Assembly: GCF_000516985.1 (NCBI RefSeq)
Contig: NW_006917092.1
Coordinates: 4,593,924 to 4,657,923 of the forward strand
DNA: 64,000 nucleotides
From: Pestalotiopsis fici W106-1
Lineage: Eukaryota; Ascomycota; Sordariomycetes; Amphisphaeriales; Sporocadaceae
Direction of reading: 5' to 3'
Part shown: piece after piece, positions 55,344-64,000 of the stretch
How the letters are laid out: each line of letters starts with the position of its first letter
How positions within the stretch are numbered: the first letter of the stretch is position 1
Program-made: the position numbers and the translations under genes
The notes under the pieces: model-generated
What the model was told of the DNA's origin: nothing
The model's input: the letters and a program-made list of their open reading frames with translations, nothing else
Databases searched by the model: none

Positions 55344-56554
55344 ATGTCTCTAACACCAGAACAAATCGAATACTACAAAGAACATGCGGCCGACGACTTG
55401 CGACCGAGCCTCATAGCGGCCTACGCTGCGGGCTTAACTTTGGCCTATATCTTCGTTGGACTGCGCATCTGGGCCCGCAAGGCTGGAAAGCCATCATTTG
55501 GCCTCGATGACGGAATGATTCTCGCGGCTTTGGTACCACTGACGGTCTTCGCCATCGTGGGCTGGATAAGTACTACCTTTGGCGAGGGCAGGCACATCAT
55601 CTTTGTTACCAACGCAGCTGGCGTTGTTCAGGTCTATGTCGTGGCCATCGTGGCGTATGCCATATGTGTTGTTCTTACCAAGGTCTCCATATTGTGCTTC
55701 TACTGTCGTATCTTCTTCCCTATCCGTCACTTGCCCCTAGTCTCGTGGATCTTCGGCATCTTCATTGCGGCCTATAATTTGGCCCTCATTTTTGTCACTG
55801 TGTTCCAGTGCGTTCCGCTGTCGTCCATGTGGGCAGGAGCTCCAGGGAAGTGTTTCGACACGCTGCCGCCGTTCACTGCCCTTGGGTAAGTCTATAGCAT
55901 CCCCACACAAATCAGTCACATCCTAATTTGATAAGCATCGTGAATGTGGTAACTGACGTCGGTATACTGGCGTTGCCAGTCCGTCATATCGTTCACCTTC
56001 GTTTAACCACCACACAACGCGCCCAGGTGTCCGGGATCTTCTTGCTAGGTGGTGTAGTATGCGTGTTTGGCATTATACGCGTCGTCGCTTTGGCACGAGC
56101 GCCACCCGGCGATTCAAGTTGTAAGTTGATCACGCTCTAACTTCTGATATGGTCTGGCTTCTGCTAATCCGTTCCATCAGGGAATCACGTTTGGTCTAGT
56201 GTGTGGTCTTTCTGCGAGGTCGCCATTGGCATCGTGGCCGCCTGCCTACCGACACTTGCGATTATCGTCTCCAAATTGCAGCTTCAGAGAGTCTCGGTCT
56301 GGGTTGTTCGCCTAATGTCCGCCACTCTCGGTCGCTCCTACAACGGGAGTGCTGAGAATCCGAGAATAAATACTACTGGACCCAGTGTCCACGAAGTCCA
56401 GGGCGAGGGTAACCGATATGTCGAATTATCAGACTTCCCTCTCGCAGCGGGAAAGACTATCGATTCGAGAGGCCCTAACTACCGAAGCAGCGGCAATATG
56501 TCGCCTTATATTGCTGGCAGTATAAATGAGCGCGCCGAAAAGCATAAACATTAG
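55344..56554 (+). CDS. Rhodopsin-domain (PTH11/SAT4-like) seven-helix membrane protein
   Basis: Three exons, join(55344..55885,55936..56120,56181..56554), 366 aa. Seven membrane segments are visible from IAAYAAGLTLAYIFVGLRIW to FCEVAIGIVAACLPTLAIIV. Family signatures of the fungal rhodopsin domain are present: LRIWARK, FGLDDGMILAAL, LTKVSILCFYCRIF, NVVTDVGILALPV and the end motif WSFCEVAIGIVAACLPTL. The cytoplasmic tail is Ser/Asn-rich. There is no CFEM domain at the N-terminus. Members are orphan receptor-like proteins; PTH11 itself senses host surface cues in Magnaporthe. It is intact although it lies among pseudogenes. Confidence 0.9.
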
Positions 56555-56940
56555 TGTCAGATGTGGTACGCTACAGAGATGGCGTAGCACACCATGGAAC
56601 CCCACGGTATTGACGTAAATAATCGGAAAGCCCTGGGGAATACCCGGCACCACCAAAATAAGCACGCAAAGTGTACACCGGAGCTAGCCCATTTTGGCAT
56701 AATTTGGCCGTTTCGTATGCGGCCACTATCATTTTTGCCAGGAAGCGGGGTTTGGCCAAGATGCAGCATGGCGTGATATCAAGACGTTTTGGGATCTTCG
56801 CTGTTACTATGTAATTGCCATCCCTGAATAGACGTCACAATGAAAGACCTGATTTGTGGCACAACAGCTCGGAAATGGCCAATCTCATGTGTGTCCCGAA
56901 AGATCAACCACTCGAGTTCAGAAATAACAATTATCATGGT
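56555..56940. other. Intergenic, no gene seen
   Basis: Downstream of the rhodopsin-domain gene and upstream of relic copy C; no coding sequence is recognised. Confidence 0.5.
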
Positions 56941-57048
56941 AGGACTCCAAAGAGATGGTGGGTTGGAACCATATCTGGTTTGCCGACATCAAAGCTTGGC
57001 GTATCTTTACCCCGCTGCAAAGCTCTTTTAGTCCCCTGTCGTTAAGGC
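56941..57048 (+). repeat. Diverged coding-like relic, copy C
   Basis: The plus strand begins AGGACTCCAAAGAGATGG like copy A in reverse complement, and reads WFAD then RIFTPLQ like copy B. A stop follows soon after (ends near SLRRTSE). It is 4.4 kb from the other copies and inverted relative to them, flanking the SQR relic and rhodopsin-domain gene. Confidence 0.7.
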
Positions 57049-57283
57049 GTACAAGTGAATGAAAAGATGTCAGGGCTCCCCCGTCCTCCCTCCTTACAGC
57101 TGGCTTTTGCATCGCGCTATGACTATCGGAGTTCCTCGCAGCCTTTCCAAGCTGCTTGCAATAAGCCTGATTATATCTGACTTTATCTGATCGATTTGAA
57201 CGTTTACTCCCAGGCACACTTATCCGTATTATCAGATAGCAGGACGCGGTGTGAGGCATCTCGCCCTGTGCCTCCTCTCCACG

Positions 57284-57497
57284 ATGCGTCTCCTACGTCT
57301 TCAGGATGGTAAACTGAGCCTTGCCAAATTTGACAAGCAAATCCCTTTATACGCTATTCTTTCTCACACCTGGGGTGCAGCTGAGGATGAGGTAACATTC
57401 AAAGATGTCAGCCGGGATGAAGCAAGGAGCAAAAAGGGGTACGACAAGATCAAAGTTTGTGCCGAGCAAGCCGCCATCCACAGCCTCGAGTTCTTCT
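57284..57497 (+). pseudogene. HET-domain N-terminal relic
   Basis: Starts MRLLRLQDGKLSLAKF and continues IPLYAILSHTWGAAEDEVTF, KGYDKIKVCAEQAA and LEFFW, the canonical first ~70 residues of a heterokaryon-incompatibility (HET) domain. The next expected block (VDTCCIDK) is missing and the frame stops at 57529 after unrelated residues. The break falls where GMC-oxidoreductase sequence begins in another frame. Confidence 0.85.
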
Positions 57498-57629
57498 GGG
57501 GTCGAGGGATTGTGGATTGTGGACTCTAATGTCATCCCACTGGCAACCCGTGGAAATTGCCAGACAACCGTCTGTCCGGTAGCAGAGCGTGCTGCGGACC
57601 TGATCAAGGGCACTTACAAGAACATGTAG
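57498..57629 (+). pseudogene. GMC oxidoreductase C-terminal relic
   Basis: A different frame from the HET relic: GVEGLWIVDSNVIPLATRGN followed by QTTVCPVAERAADLIKG and a stop at 57629. This is the conserved C-terminus of GMC flavoenzymes (VVDASVxPxxPRGN, AVAExAADxIK), although the usual catalytic-side Pro of PRGN is Thr-Arg here. All upstream GMC sequence is absent. Confidence 0.8.
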
Positions 57630-58090
57630 AGTCGTTGTAGACAGAAACAAGTTCAATAGTCTCATCTAGTGTGTTCTCAGAGCTCCGAGTCTTGGATCGT
57701 CGTGCTGAGAATCTTGAATCCACCTGCGACATTGTGCGTGAAAACGCCGCCGGAATCGACCCTCTTGCGAGGCTTTTCCATGTGAAATTTTGAAGTGAGA
57801 GACTGTCAATTTAAAAGATTGCTGGCAATATTCCTCATTATGCTGCTCGATAGCATGCATGTTGGTGGTTGGTTGATGGTGCGCAACGACAGACAGGGGT
57901 CATCGGTGGTTGGGATAGACGATCATGGCCTGATACGCCGCGCCAAAAGATCCCGAACACCCACGTCCGTTAGTGTACTTTGCAAAGGACTTGATAGCAG
58001 ACAGTCTTGAAGGCTGTCAGTGTTTGCGTTTCGTGTCTGGAATTATTGGAATCCTGATACTTGATATCAATCTTTAATTATTCTATGAAT
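57630..58090. other. Intergenic, no gene seen
   Basis: A short gap before the 3' end of the leftward 828-aa membrane protein gene; nothing recognised. Confidence 0.55.
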
Positions 58091-60577
58091 TTACGAATAA
58101 AATCCATTCAACTTGATACGTTGTTGCTCCTCTGGGCCATCCAAAAGTCGCCTTCTTGCGGTAGAATTCCCTGAACTTGACCGAGGATACCACCGAATGA
58201 GTGATGTCGCAGGATTAGAGGGAAACGCTCTGTTTTCGGTGAGCTCAATATTCGATGTCGATTGCGAGGACATTAGTGGCCATGTACGGCTCACAGAGCG
58301 ACCGCTCTTCCGTCCACGGAGGCCCTCATTATCTGTTAAAACAATCAGTTCGGCCTGCTTGTGATCACCATCCCGTTCGTGTGCAGTGGGTCTGTCAACA
58401 TGTGTTTCGCGAACAATGACAACCTTTTGATAAGTCTTTATGCATTTGATACCAGCCGAGATATTGTGGAGCATCGCCGATGTGGGGTGTGAATTGTATG
58501 CCAGGATAATGAGTTCTATTATCGTACCCCAAGCGTCTGATGACTGATGGACTCGAAGCACGTAGACCGTATGAACTAAGGCAAGGACAATGTGTGCCGA
58601 TAGTACTGCGATCGACAGGTAGTCCGTGATGATCTGAGCTTGGTACGACAGTCCTTGAAGGGTGAATTCCACTTCAAAAGTTGTATACTCCACGCCCTTT
58701 GGCGGTTGAAGCACGTTAATTCCATGCAAGAGCCGAGAATTGTAGTCCGACTCCTTGTGATAATCCATTAAAGACCATTCCGACGGGGGCCCAGTAAAAT
58801 TCAGTACCCTTTCGCTGCCATATCTTGACAAGCCATCGCTTATCAACAGGGATGTCAACCATTCCAGGAAAATTGTCCTATTCGATGAGCCAAGAATAAC
58901 CTCATTCCATAAGGTTGCAGGATCATCAGAATACATTAGGTCGTGGTCAATCAGGGCGGAACTCTGGAGTATCGTTTCAAAGGTTGTCATATTAGAACTC
59001 AAAGGACTTGGCGGCTCCTTCAATGGCGTTAGACTCGCAAGCCATGACTCATCAAGCGTGATCGAAGTCCATGATCCATCATCGGAGGGGCGGAATTGGC
59101 TAGATAGTCCCATCAACGACAGACCCCAGGACTCCGAGAAATTGCGACTATTGATATCGAATACTGGAGGACGGCCGAATGAACCTCCGACTCTCCCATC
59201 TATCCACCTTGCATCAATGGAACACCCAACAACAATTCTTGAGCCACCATCATAGGACCATGGCGACTCAAATACCATTCCAGTACTTGTAGTTCCGAAA
59301 GCTGATGGGAGTGGAAGCCAGGTGACTTTCAATTGTCGGGAGGCTTTGGACTCAAGCCCCCGAAAGTCGATCGACGCGGTATCATTCCAGCAGGAGTATC
59401 TTGGAAGTATGGGAAAATCCACTGTGATTTGATTGCTAGAGACATTTTGTGCTGGAGAGCAGGCAGTGCGCACGATAGGAATTGATGTTCTCGTTGAATA
59501 GGATGATCCGAAATTGTACTTATATTCGAACTGGCTTAGCTCATTGAGTTTACTAGTCTCATAGTAGATAGAATCGTAGGCTTGAATCCAGTCGTTGTAG
59601 AGGACGTCCTGATACATCGTAACAGGAATCCACGAGCCCAGAACTGAGGTCTGACAAGCGACACCGCGGATATCACCAGCAAGTTGTGATGATGGGATAT
59701 GCGTTGTCACGCTATCGATGGTGACGTTTAGCTCACCGAATTGTCCAGTGATACCTAGGGCCGGCGGACGAAGGTTGTCTCCATTCTTGATGTTCTGCTG
59801 TTTCATAGCATATGACATCAACGAAAGGAACCCACTGCTTGGGCACGTAGAGAGACTGATTCCGCTTGAATTCAAGCACTTTTTATTCATCGTGGACTCC
59901 GCAGCAACAACTCGGCTTGGCTGCAGGTCGTCGATCAGACCCCTGAGGTAGAAAGAAGTACCTCCAGCACTCCAAGCTTGCTGCCGGGGAAGCATTAGAA
60001 GAGCTGAGGCAGGCCCGGCCGTCACTGCGATCAGTCCAGCCGTGAGAAGAAGCAAACCAAAAGGGAAAAGTGTGCGACGTGGTAAGGGAGCTGTCATGGC
60101 GCCCCAGTATTCCTCTGACCAGAAATACGTGATCTGGGGAAAATTAAACCCCGAGCATAGCATTCCCAGCGGCACACCGGTGCCGTATAAGAGCTGTACT
60201 CGGACAGCGCTAAAAATGATAGTGCTTAGGCTGGAAACAATGAGGAGTTCATGTATCTTGGCCATAACCTGGAAGATCGCAGTGGTAATGTTATCGTCGT
60301 ATATGATACCTGGGAGCGATCGACCTAAGAACAGATATTTCATGTTCAGAGCGATTATGACGGCCGAGACCAGAATCGGGAAGATATGAATAGTAAGGCC
60401 AGCAATAGCCATTGGGACCGAAGTCCGCATGATCTGCTTGGGGGTTTCATTACTGAGCCCAAAATTATTCCGTAATATTGGAAAATGGGCAAGCAGTCTC
60501 AGTCCAAGCGCTTTGAGCACGTGGTAGGCAACAAGTGGTGATCTCTGTGCTGGGCTGAATGATGAATCGGAAGCCAT
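58091..60577 (-). CDS. Large fungal membrane protein with glycosylated ectodomain, unknown function
   Basis: Single uninterrupted frame, 828 aa. The N-terminal ~200 residues hold three membrane segments (MAIAGLTIHIFPILVSAVII; LLIVSSLSTIIFSAVRV; LFPFGLLLLTAGLIAVTAG). A ~450-residue domain follows with many Asn-x-Ser/Thr sites (NSSG, NVTI, NVSS, NDTA, NFSE, NMTT, NRTI, NFTG) and paired cysteines, so it is probably extracellular. A fourth membrane segment (IAVLSAHIVLALVHTVYVL) precedes a charged cytoplasmic tail rich in Arg and Ser. The architecture matches a widespread uncharacterised Pezizomycotina family; no named domain is recognised. A receptor- or sensor-like role is speculation. Confidence 0.8.
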   Translation of the reverse strand: MASDSSFSPAQRSPLVAYHVLKALGLRLLAHFPILRNNFGLSNETPKQIMRTSVPMAIAGLTIHIFPILVSAVIIALNMKYLFLGRSLPGIIYDDNITTAIFQVMAKIHELLIVSSLSTIIFSAVRVQLLYGTGVPLGMLCSGFNFPQITYFWSEEYWGAMTAPLPRRTLFPFGLLLLTAGLIAVTAGPASALLMLPRQQAWSAGGTSFYLRGLIDDLQPSRVVAAESTMNKKCLNSSGISLSTCPSSGFLSLMSYAMKQQNIKNGDNLRPPALGITGQFGELNVTIDSVTTHIPSSQLAGDIRGVACQTSVLGSWIPVTMYQDVLYNDWIQAYDSIYYETSKLNELSQFEYKYNFGSSYSTRTSIPIVRTACSPAQNVSSNQITVDFPILPRYSCWNDTASIDFRGLESKASRQLKVTWLPLPSAFGTTSTGMVFESPWSYDGGSRIVVGCSIDARWIDGRVGGSFGRPPVFDINSRNFSESWGLSLMGLSSQFRPSDDGSWTSITLDESWLASLTPLKEPPSPLSSNMTTFETILQSSALIDHDLMYSDDPATLWNEVILGSSNRTIFLEWLTSLLISDGLSRYGSERVLNFTGPPSEWSLMDYHKESDYNSRLLHGINVLQPPKGVEYTTFEVEFTLQGLSYQAQIITDYLSIAVLSAHIVLALVHTVYVLRVHQSSDAWGTIIELIILAYNSHPTSAMLHNISAGIKCIKTYQKVVIVRETHVDRPTAHERDGDHKQAELIVLTDNEGLRGRKSGRSVSRTWPLMSSQSTSNIELTENRAFPSNPATSLIRWYPRSSSGNSTARRRLLDGPEEQQRIKLNGFYS

Positions 60578-61665
60578 CTTATCGGATGAGGAATTATTCC
60601 AGCAAATAAAAACGTGGTGACTGTAGATTCAATGACAATAGAGCAAACAGGCTCTCTTGCAATCAAAGAACATTGTTGCGCCTTTAAGGAGGCATCTTTG
60701 GGTAGAAGGGTTTCACTGAAGCGTTTTAAGGCTGGCGAGAGAAGGGTGGTTAATGCTGGAAAAGAATGGTGTGTAAGAAATCGGTGCAACTTGACCAATT
60801 GATGTATTGGACACCTACAACACGATCAAATTGAAGGATTTTTTATCAGAGTACGTTTGACCACAGCAGAACGCGTTATTGGTTCCGGATTCACAGAGAG
60901 ATACACAGTATATGGGCTTGCTGGGGGTAAGCCGGGACCATCCAAATAAGCCTGCACCTCGTCAAAACTAAGAGCAGGCAATACGATCAATACAACACAC
61001 AATTAACACCTATGACAGACTAGGTTAAACTCTAATAGGAAACCACCTTTTCGTCCAATATCCATGTCAGCCTATTTATTATGGGTTATCTGTATGCAAG
61101 CAATATACCTAGTATAATGGTCGCTCGGTTTAGTATATAAGTGACCCTTATTCCTAGCATAGTACATGAAGTAGCTTTAATGCCTCGGTCATTGTATATG
61201 CTCTTTCGATACTTGTGGCTGAGCGCGCTGCACTCATCATGTGTGATACGCATAGTACCGGGTACCAGTATAAAGATACTTAGGCTAACACCCGTATGCG
61301 TATCGTATAGTTCCTAATACATATTTTTCACCATCTTCTCCAGAGTCACATCACAATAATGCTCCTTCCCAATGTTCCGGTTGGCCAGCCTGGTTCTAGT
61401 CGACAACCTCCATCCGTACCTATGTATGTATGCCCTTGAATGCTTTGCAGCCAGGGCCCATGCACAAACCATCTCAGCAGCCCACGCAACAAGTCTGTTC
61501 CCATCCTGACAATTTTCAGTTGGAGCACTTTTCGTACGTATTTCTCTGTTCGTCCGAATATTTCTATCTGGAATAGAGCATATCGATACTTCTATGTTCT
61601 ATCACTGACACTTTTGACCACTAGTGAAGCTAAGGAATTGATTCCCTGCGTTCTTCACGACCAGC
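60578..61665. other. Divergent intergenic region between two membrane-protein genes; no gene seen
   Basis: About 1.1 kb, AT-rich around 60990-61330 (repeated TAGTATA-like sequence), with no coding signature. It presumably holds both promoters. Confidence 0.6.
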
Positions 61666-63534
61666 ATGTCGAACAAAAACCGTGGAAATCCCCGCGACGC
61701 GCCGGTGCACGTTGGGTTGCCACCGATCGAGCCAGACCACAGCGCCAATGGGCACGATGAAGAGGCACAGCTACTAATCACAGAGGAATTTGAATATTTC
61801 GAGCACGATGGCTTGCCGACTCCGCAAACGCGTCGGCGCACCAGACTGGCCCGCTGGCCGAAAGATCTCGGAAAACCTCGGAAGCTGAGAATTGAACCGT
61901 GGTTTCCAATATATCAGCGGTATCCTCTCACATTGATGGAACACTTTTTGACTACATCATGGGCTCGCTCCGCTGCGCTGACATTATTTTTGCTGTCGTG
62001 GCTGATCGCGTTCTTCGTACCTCTATATTTGGGAACAATCACGCTGCAAGATCAATTCGGTCAGAATGTCTTGAATCTCGATTGTGTTGACAGCCCGTGG
62101 GAGAAGAAAAACGTGTGCGGACTTGATGGCATTGATTGCAGGCCGTTCTCCAATACTTCCTTTGCATTCCGATGTCCAGCTAGCTGTCTCGGCGTTCAGG
62201 TCTTGAATCCTCATGCCGTTGGTCCCTTGGATGTTAATTACCAAGCATTGGTTGTAGGGGATGCATCTTATCGGGGCGACTCGTTCATTTGTGGCGCAGC
62301 CATTCATGCTGGTATCATAACTGACAGTGAAGGTGGCTGTGGTCGCCTCACATATATTGGCCAGGTCGATACGTTCGAGAGCTCTTGGCGAAATGGGATC
62401 GAGTCAATCCCCTTCGATTCATATTTCCCTCTGTCGTTTCAGTTCTCCAGCGATCAAAGCGTAAATTGCACTCAGGACCCGCGGCGACTCTTGCTCGCTG
62501 TCTCTATCTTATTTACCATCGTTCTCTCCCTCTTCACTTCCTCGCCGTCCCTGCACTTTGGGATTACTTTTACTGGTATCTTTGCTCACGTCAGCCTGGT
62601 ATCCGACCCTCCTTCAGCAGCCTTTCACAATACGACGGTCCTTCCCGATCGCATCTCGATATTTGCTGGAAGGTTCCTACCTGCAGCCTTCATTGCCTTC
62701 GTTCTGTATCGAACTTGCATTACGAAAGCATTGGAAGGTCTTGAGGCCCAGGTTGAGAAGACGTTGTTTTGGCTTGGAGCATTCTGGATCGGTGCCCTAT
62801 CAAACTATACCTTTGACTGGATACCAATACAGCGTCTCACAGCTGATGACCTGGAGAAGCAACCCGGGGCCAAACTCGCCCTCGCTATCATCGTGACGGT
62901 CATCGTAATCATAGCAACACAGCAAATTTACTGTTTCTTCTTAGAGCGACGCTTGCTGAGATATCTGGGGCTCTATGGCCTCTTCCTAGTCGGCTTGTTG
63001 GCCTGTTTCATGATACCAGGTGTTGAGCTCCGTCTCCACCACTACATCTATGCCCTTCTCCTGCTTCCTGGCACGAGCGTTCAAACACGATCCTCGTTGC
63101 TCTACCAGGGTTTACTCCTCGGCCTTTTCGTCAATGGCGCTGCACGATGGGGCTTTGCGTCAATACTGCAGACTTCCGAGGCCCTCCGCGGTGACGGCTT
63201 GCTGCGCAGTAACATACCATCAATCTACGAACCTACCATATCCTCTATGCTGGACAAAGCTACCATCTCAATTGCCTGGATGACAGAGCCTTCTGCCATA
63301 TTTGACGCCATCAGTGTCCTCGTCAATGACGTGGAGCGATATCGTGGGGATATTCGTGAAACTACGTCAACAAACTTCACTTGGGAACGACCAGCAACCT
63401 TAGCAATGCCTGAGTACTTCCGATTTGCATTCATACGCGATGGTCAGACTTTGGACTATTCTTCAGCCGGTACCTGGTTCCCAAATGGGACGTGGTACAT
63501 GAGAAATACCACACATACGAAAAGTGCACTTTAA
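61666..63534 (+). CDS. LCCL-domain multispanning membrane protein
   Basis: Single exon, 622 aa. A cytosolic acidic N-terminus (EEAQLLITEEFEYFEHDG) precedes the first membrane segment (ALTLFLLSWLIAFFVPLYLG). The LCCL domain follows, at residues ~135-230: CVDSPWEKKNVCGLDGIDC, FRCPASCLGVQVLNPHAVG, YRGDSFICGAAIHAGII, GGCGRLTYIG. It includes the cysteine pattern and the LCCL-defining YxxxSxxCxAAxHAG element. A further eight or so membrane segments follow, then an extracellular C-terminus with N-glycosylation sites (NFTW, NGTW, NTTH). Fungal LCCL membrane proteins are conserved but functionally obscure; a cell-wall or surface-interaction role is inferred. The start at 61666 lies in good context (CAGCATGTC). 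Confidence 0.9.
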   Translation: MSNKNRGNPRDAPVHVGLPPIEPDHSANGHDEEAQLLITEEFEYFEHDGLPTPQTRRRTRLARWPKDLGKPRKLRIEPWFPIYQRYPLTLMEHFLTTSWARSAALTLFLLSWLIAFFVPLYLGTITLQDQFGQNVLNLDCVDSPWEKKNVCGLDGIDCRPFSNTSFAFRCPASCLGVQVLNPHAVGPLDVNYQALVVGDASYRGDSFICGAAIHAGIITDSEGGCGRLTYIGQVDTFESSWRNGIESIPFDSYFPLSFQFSSDQSVNCTQDPRRLLLAVSILFTIVLSLFTSSPSLHFGITFTGIFAHVSLVSDPPSAAFHNTTVLPDRISIFAGRFLPAAFIAFVLYRTCITKALEGLEAQVEKTLFWLGAFWIGALSNYTFDWIPIQRLTADDLEKQPGAKLALAIIVTVIVIIATQQIYCFFLERRLLRYLGLYGLFLVGLLACFMIPGVELRLHHYIYALLLLPGTSVQTRSSLLYQGLLLGLFVNGAARWGFASILQTSEALRGDGLLRSNIPSIYEPTISSMLDKATISIAWMTEPSAIFDAISVLVNDVERYRGDIRETTSTNFTWERPATLAMPEYFRFAFIRDGQTLDYSSAGTWFPNGTWYMRNTTHTKSAL

Positions 63535-64000
63535 ATCTCAAGGAAGAGCTTCACGAGCCATAGAACTCCAAGATCTCCCACAGTGAACTAGACTAAGTTC
63601 TATTCGGGTTTTTGCTCCAAGGCCGATTAGAAACCACCCACGAACCAGCTCTCCCATTTTATCAACAGACAAAGAGGTCTGTGGATGAAATGAAAGTCTT
63701 GCTAGCAAAAAAAAAAAAAAAAGCTTTGTGGAACTGGATCTAGATACTCACTGGGCACGACTCATCAGGAAAACGATTCCAGAAACAAGAGGAGTGGTAA
63801 TATTGATACTGCAGAGAGAAGGTCTAGCTACAGCTGCCAACGTTGTTTATTTTACCCCTCGTCCAGCACTAAATTCGCGCCTGCCATCTGATCTGACCTG
63901 AGTGGTCTACTTGCCTATTTGTAGTTAGCAGGCCTTGATAGCTTTGCCAGAGCTTAAAACATTACTTTTACTCCCATGAATGAGCTTCTCCCAAACAGGA
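63535..64000. other. Terminal intergenic stretch, no gene seen
   Basis: Downstream of the LCCL gene; contains an A-rich run at about 63706-63721 and no recognisable coding sequence up to the window end. Confidence 0.55.

Noticed and set aside
57405..57497. Upstream part of the frame that carries the GMC C-terminus
   Set aside because: It overlaps the HET relic in another frame and has no GMC similarity; it is open by chance.
1..64000. CRISPR arrays, rRNA genes, bacterial-type operons and riboswitches
   Set aside because: None seen; the window is eukaryotic with spliced genes, and no regularly spaced short repeats occur outside the protein-coding tandem repeats described.

Overview
This window is nuclear DNA of a filamentous ascomycete (Pezizomycotina). 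The case rests on short GT-AG introns of about 47-150 nt with CTAAC/CTGAC-type branch points, Zn2Cys6 regulators, a rhodopsin-domain (PTH11/SAT4-like) membrane protein, HET-domain sequence, an LCCL membrane protein and fungal versions of ORC6, TRM12 and YSA1. Sordariomycetes, perhaps Hypocreales, is a plausible placement but is an inference. Gene models were spliced by hand; for almost all of them the reading frame closes exactly across every junction.

Layout. 0-20 kb: an MFS monocarboxylate-type transporter, a large secreted Gly/Pro/Asn/Ser-repeat protein, an EI24/RRT8-type membrane protein, a six-exon Zn2Cys6 factor, an SRPK-like kinase-fold protein that has lost its catalytic residues and gained a C-terminal membrane segment, and a Cys-rich GPI-type surface protein, all separated by long gene-free stretches. 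21.0-21.4 kb: a 431-bp non-autonomous transposon (MITE) with 74-bp inverted repeats and an 8-bp target duplication. 23-29.5 kb: a compact housekeeping block with YSA1-type Nudix hydrolase and TRM12 (divergent), a secretory EF-hand protein, ORC6 and a small hydrophilic protein.

30.8-49.4 kb: a 12-exon OPT oligopeptide transporter, a short-chain dehydrogenase, a regulator carrying both a C2H2 and a Zn2Cys6 finger, a FAD monooxygenase, an L-amino-acid oxidase, a small dsRNA-binding-domain protein and an ABCC (MRP-type) transporter. The group SDR - regulator - monooxygenase - amino-acid oxidase, flanked by two transporters, looks like a small catabolic or secondary-metabolite cluster without a PKS or NRPS backbone gene.

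50-58 kb is a gene graveyard: a frameshifted YPK-like pseudokinase joined to ankyrin sequence, a TPR scrap, three diverged copies of one coding-like relic, a 5'-truncated and frameshifted sulfide:quinone oxidoreductase, and a HET-domain N-terminus abutting a GMC-oxidoreductase C-terminus. One intact rhodopsin-domain gene lies inside it. 58-63.5 kb holds two large intronless multi-spanning membrane proteins, one of unknown family and one with an LCCL domain.
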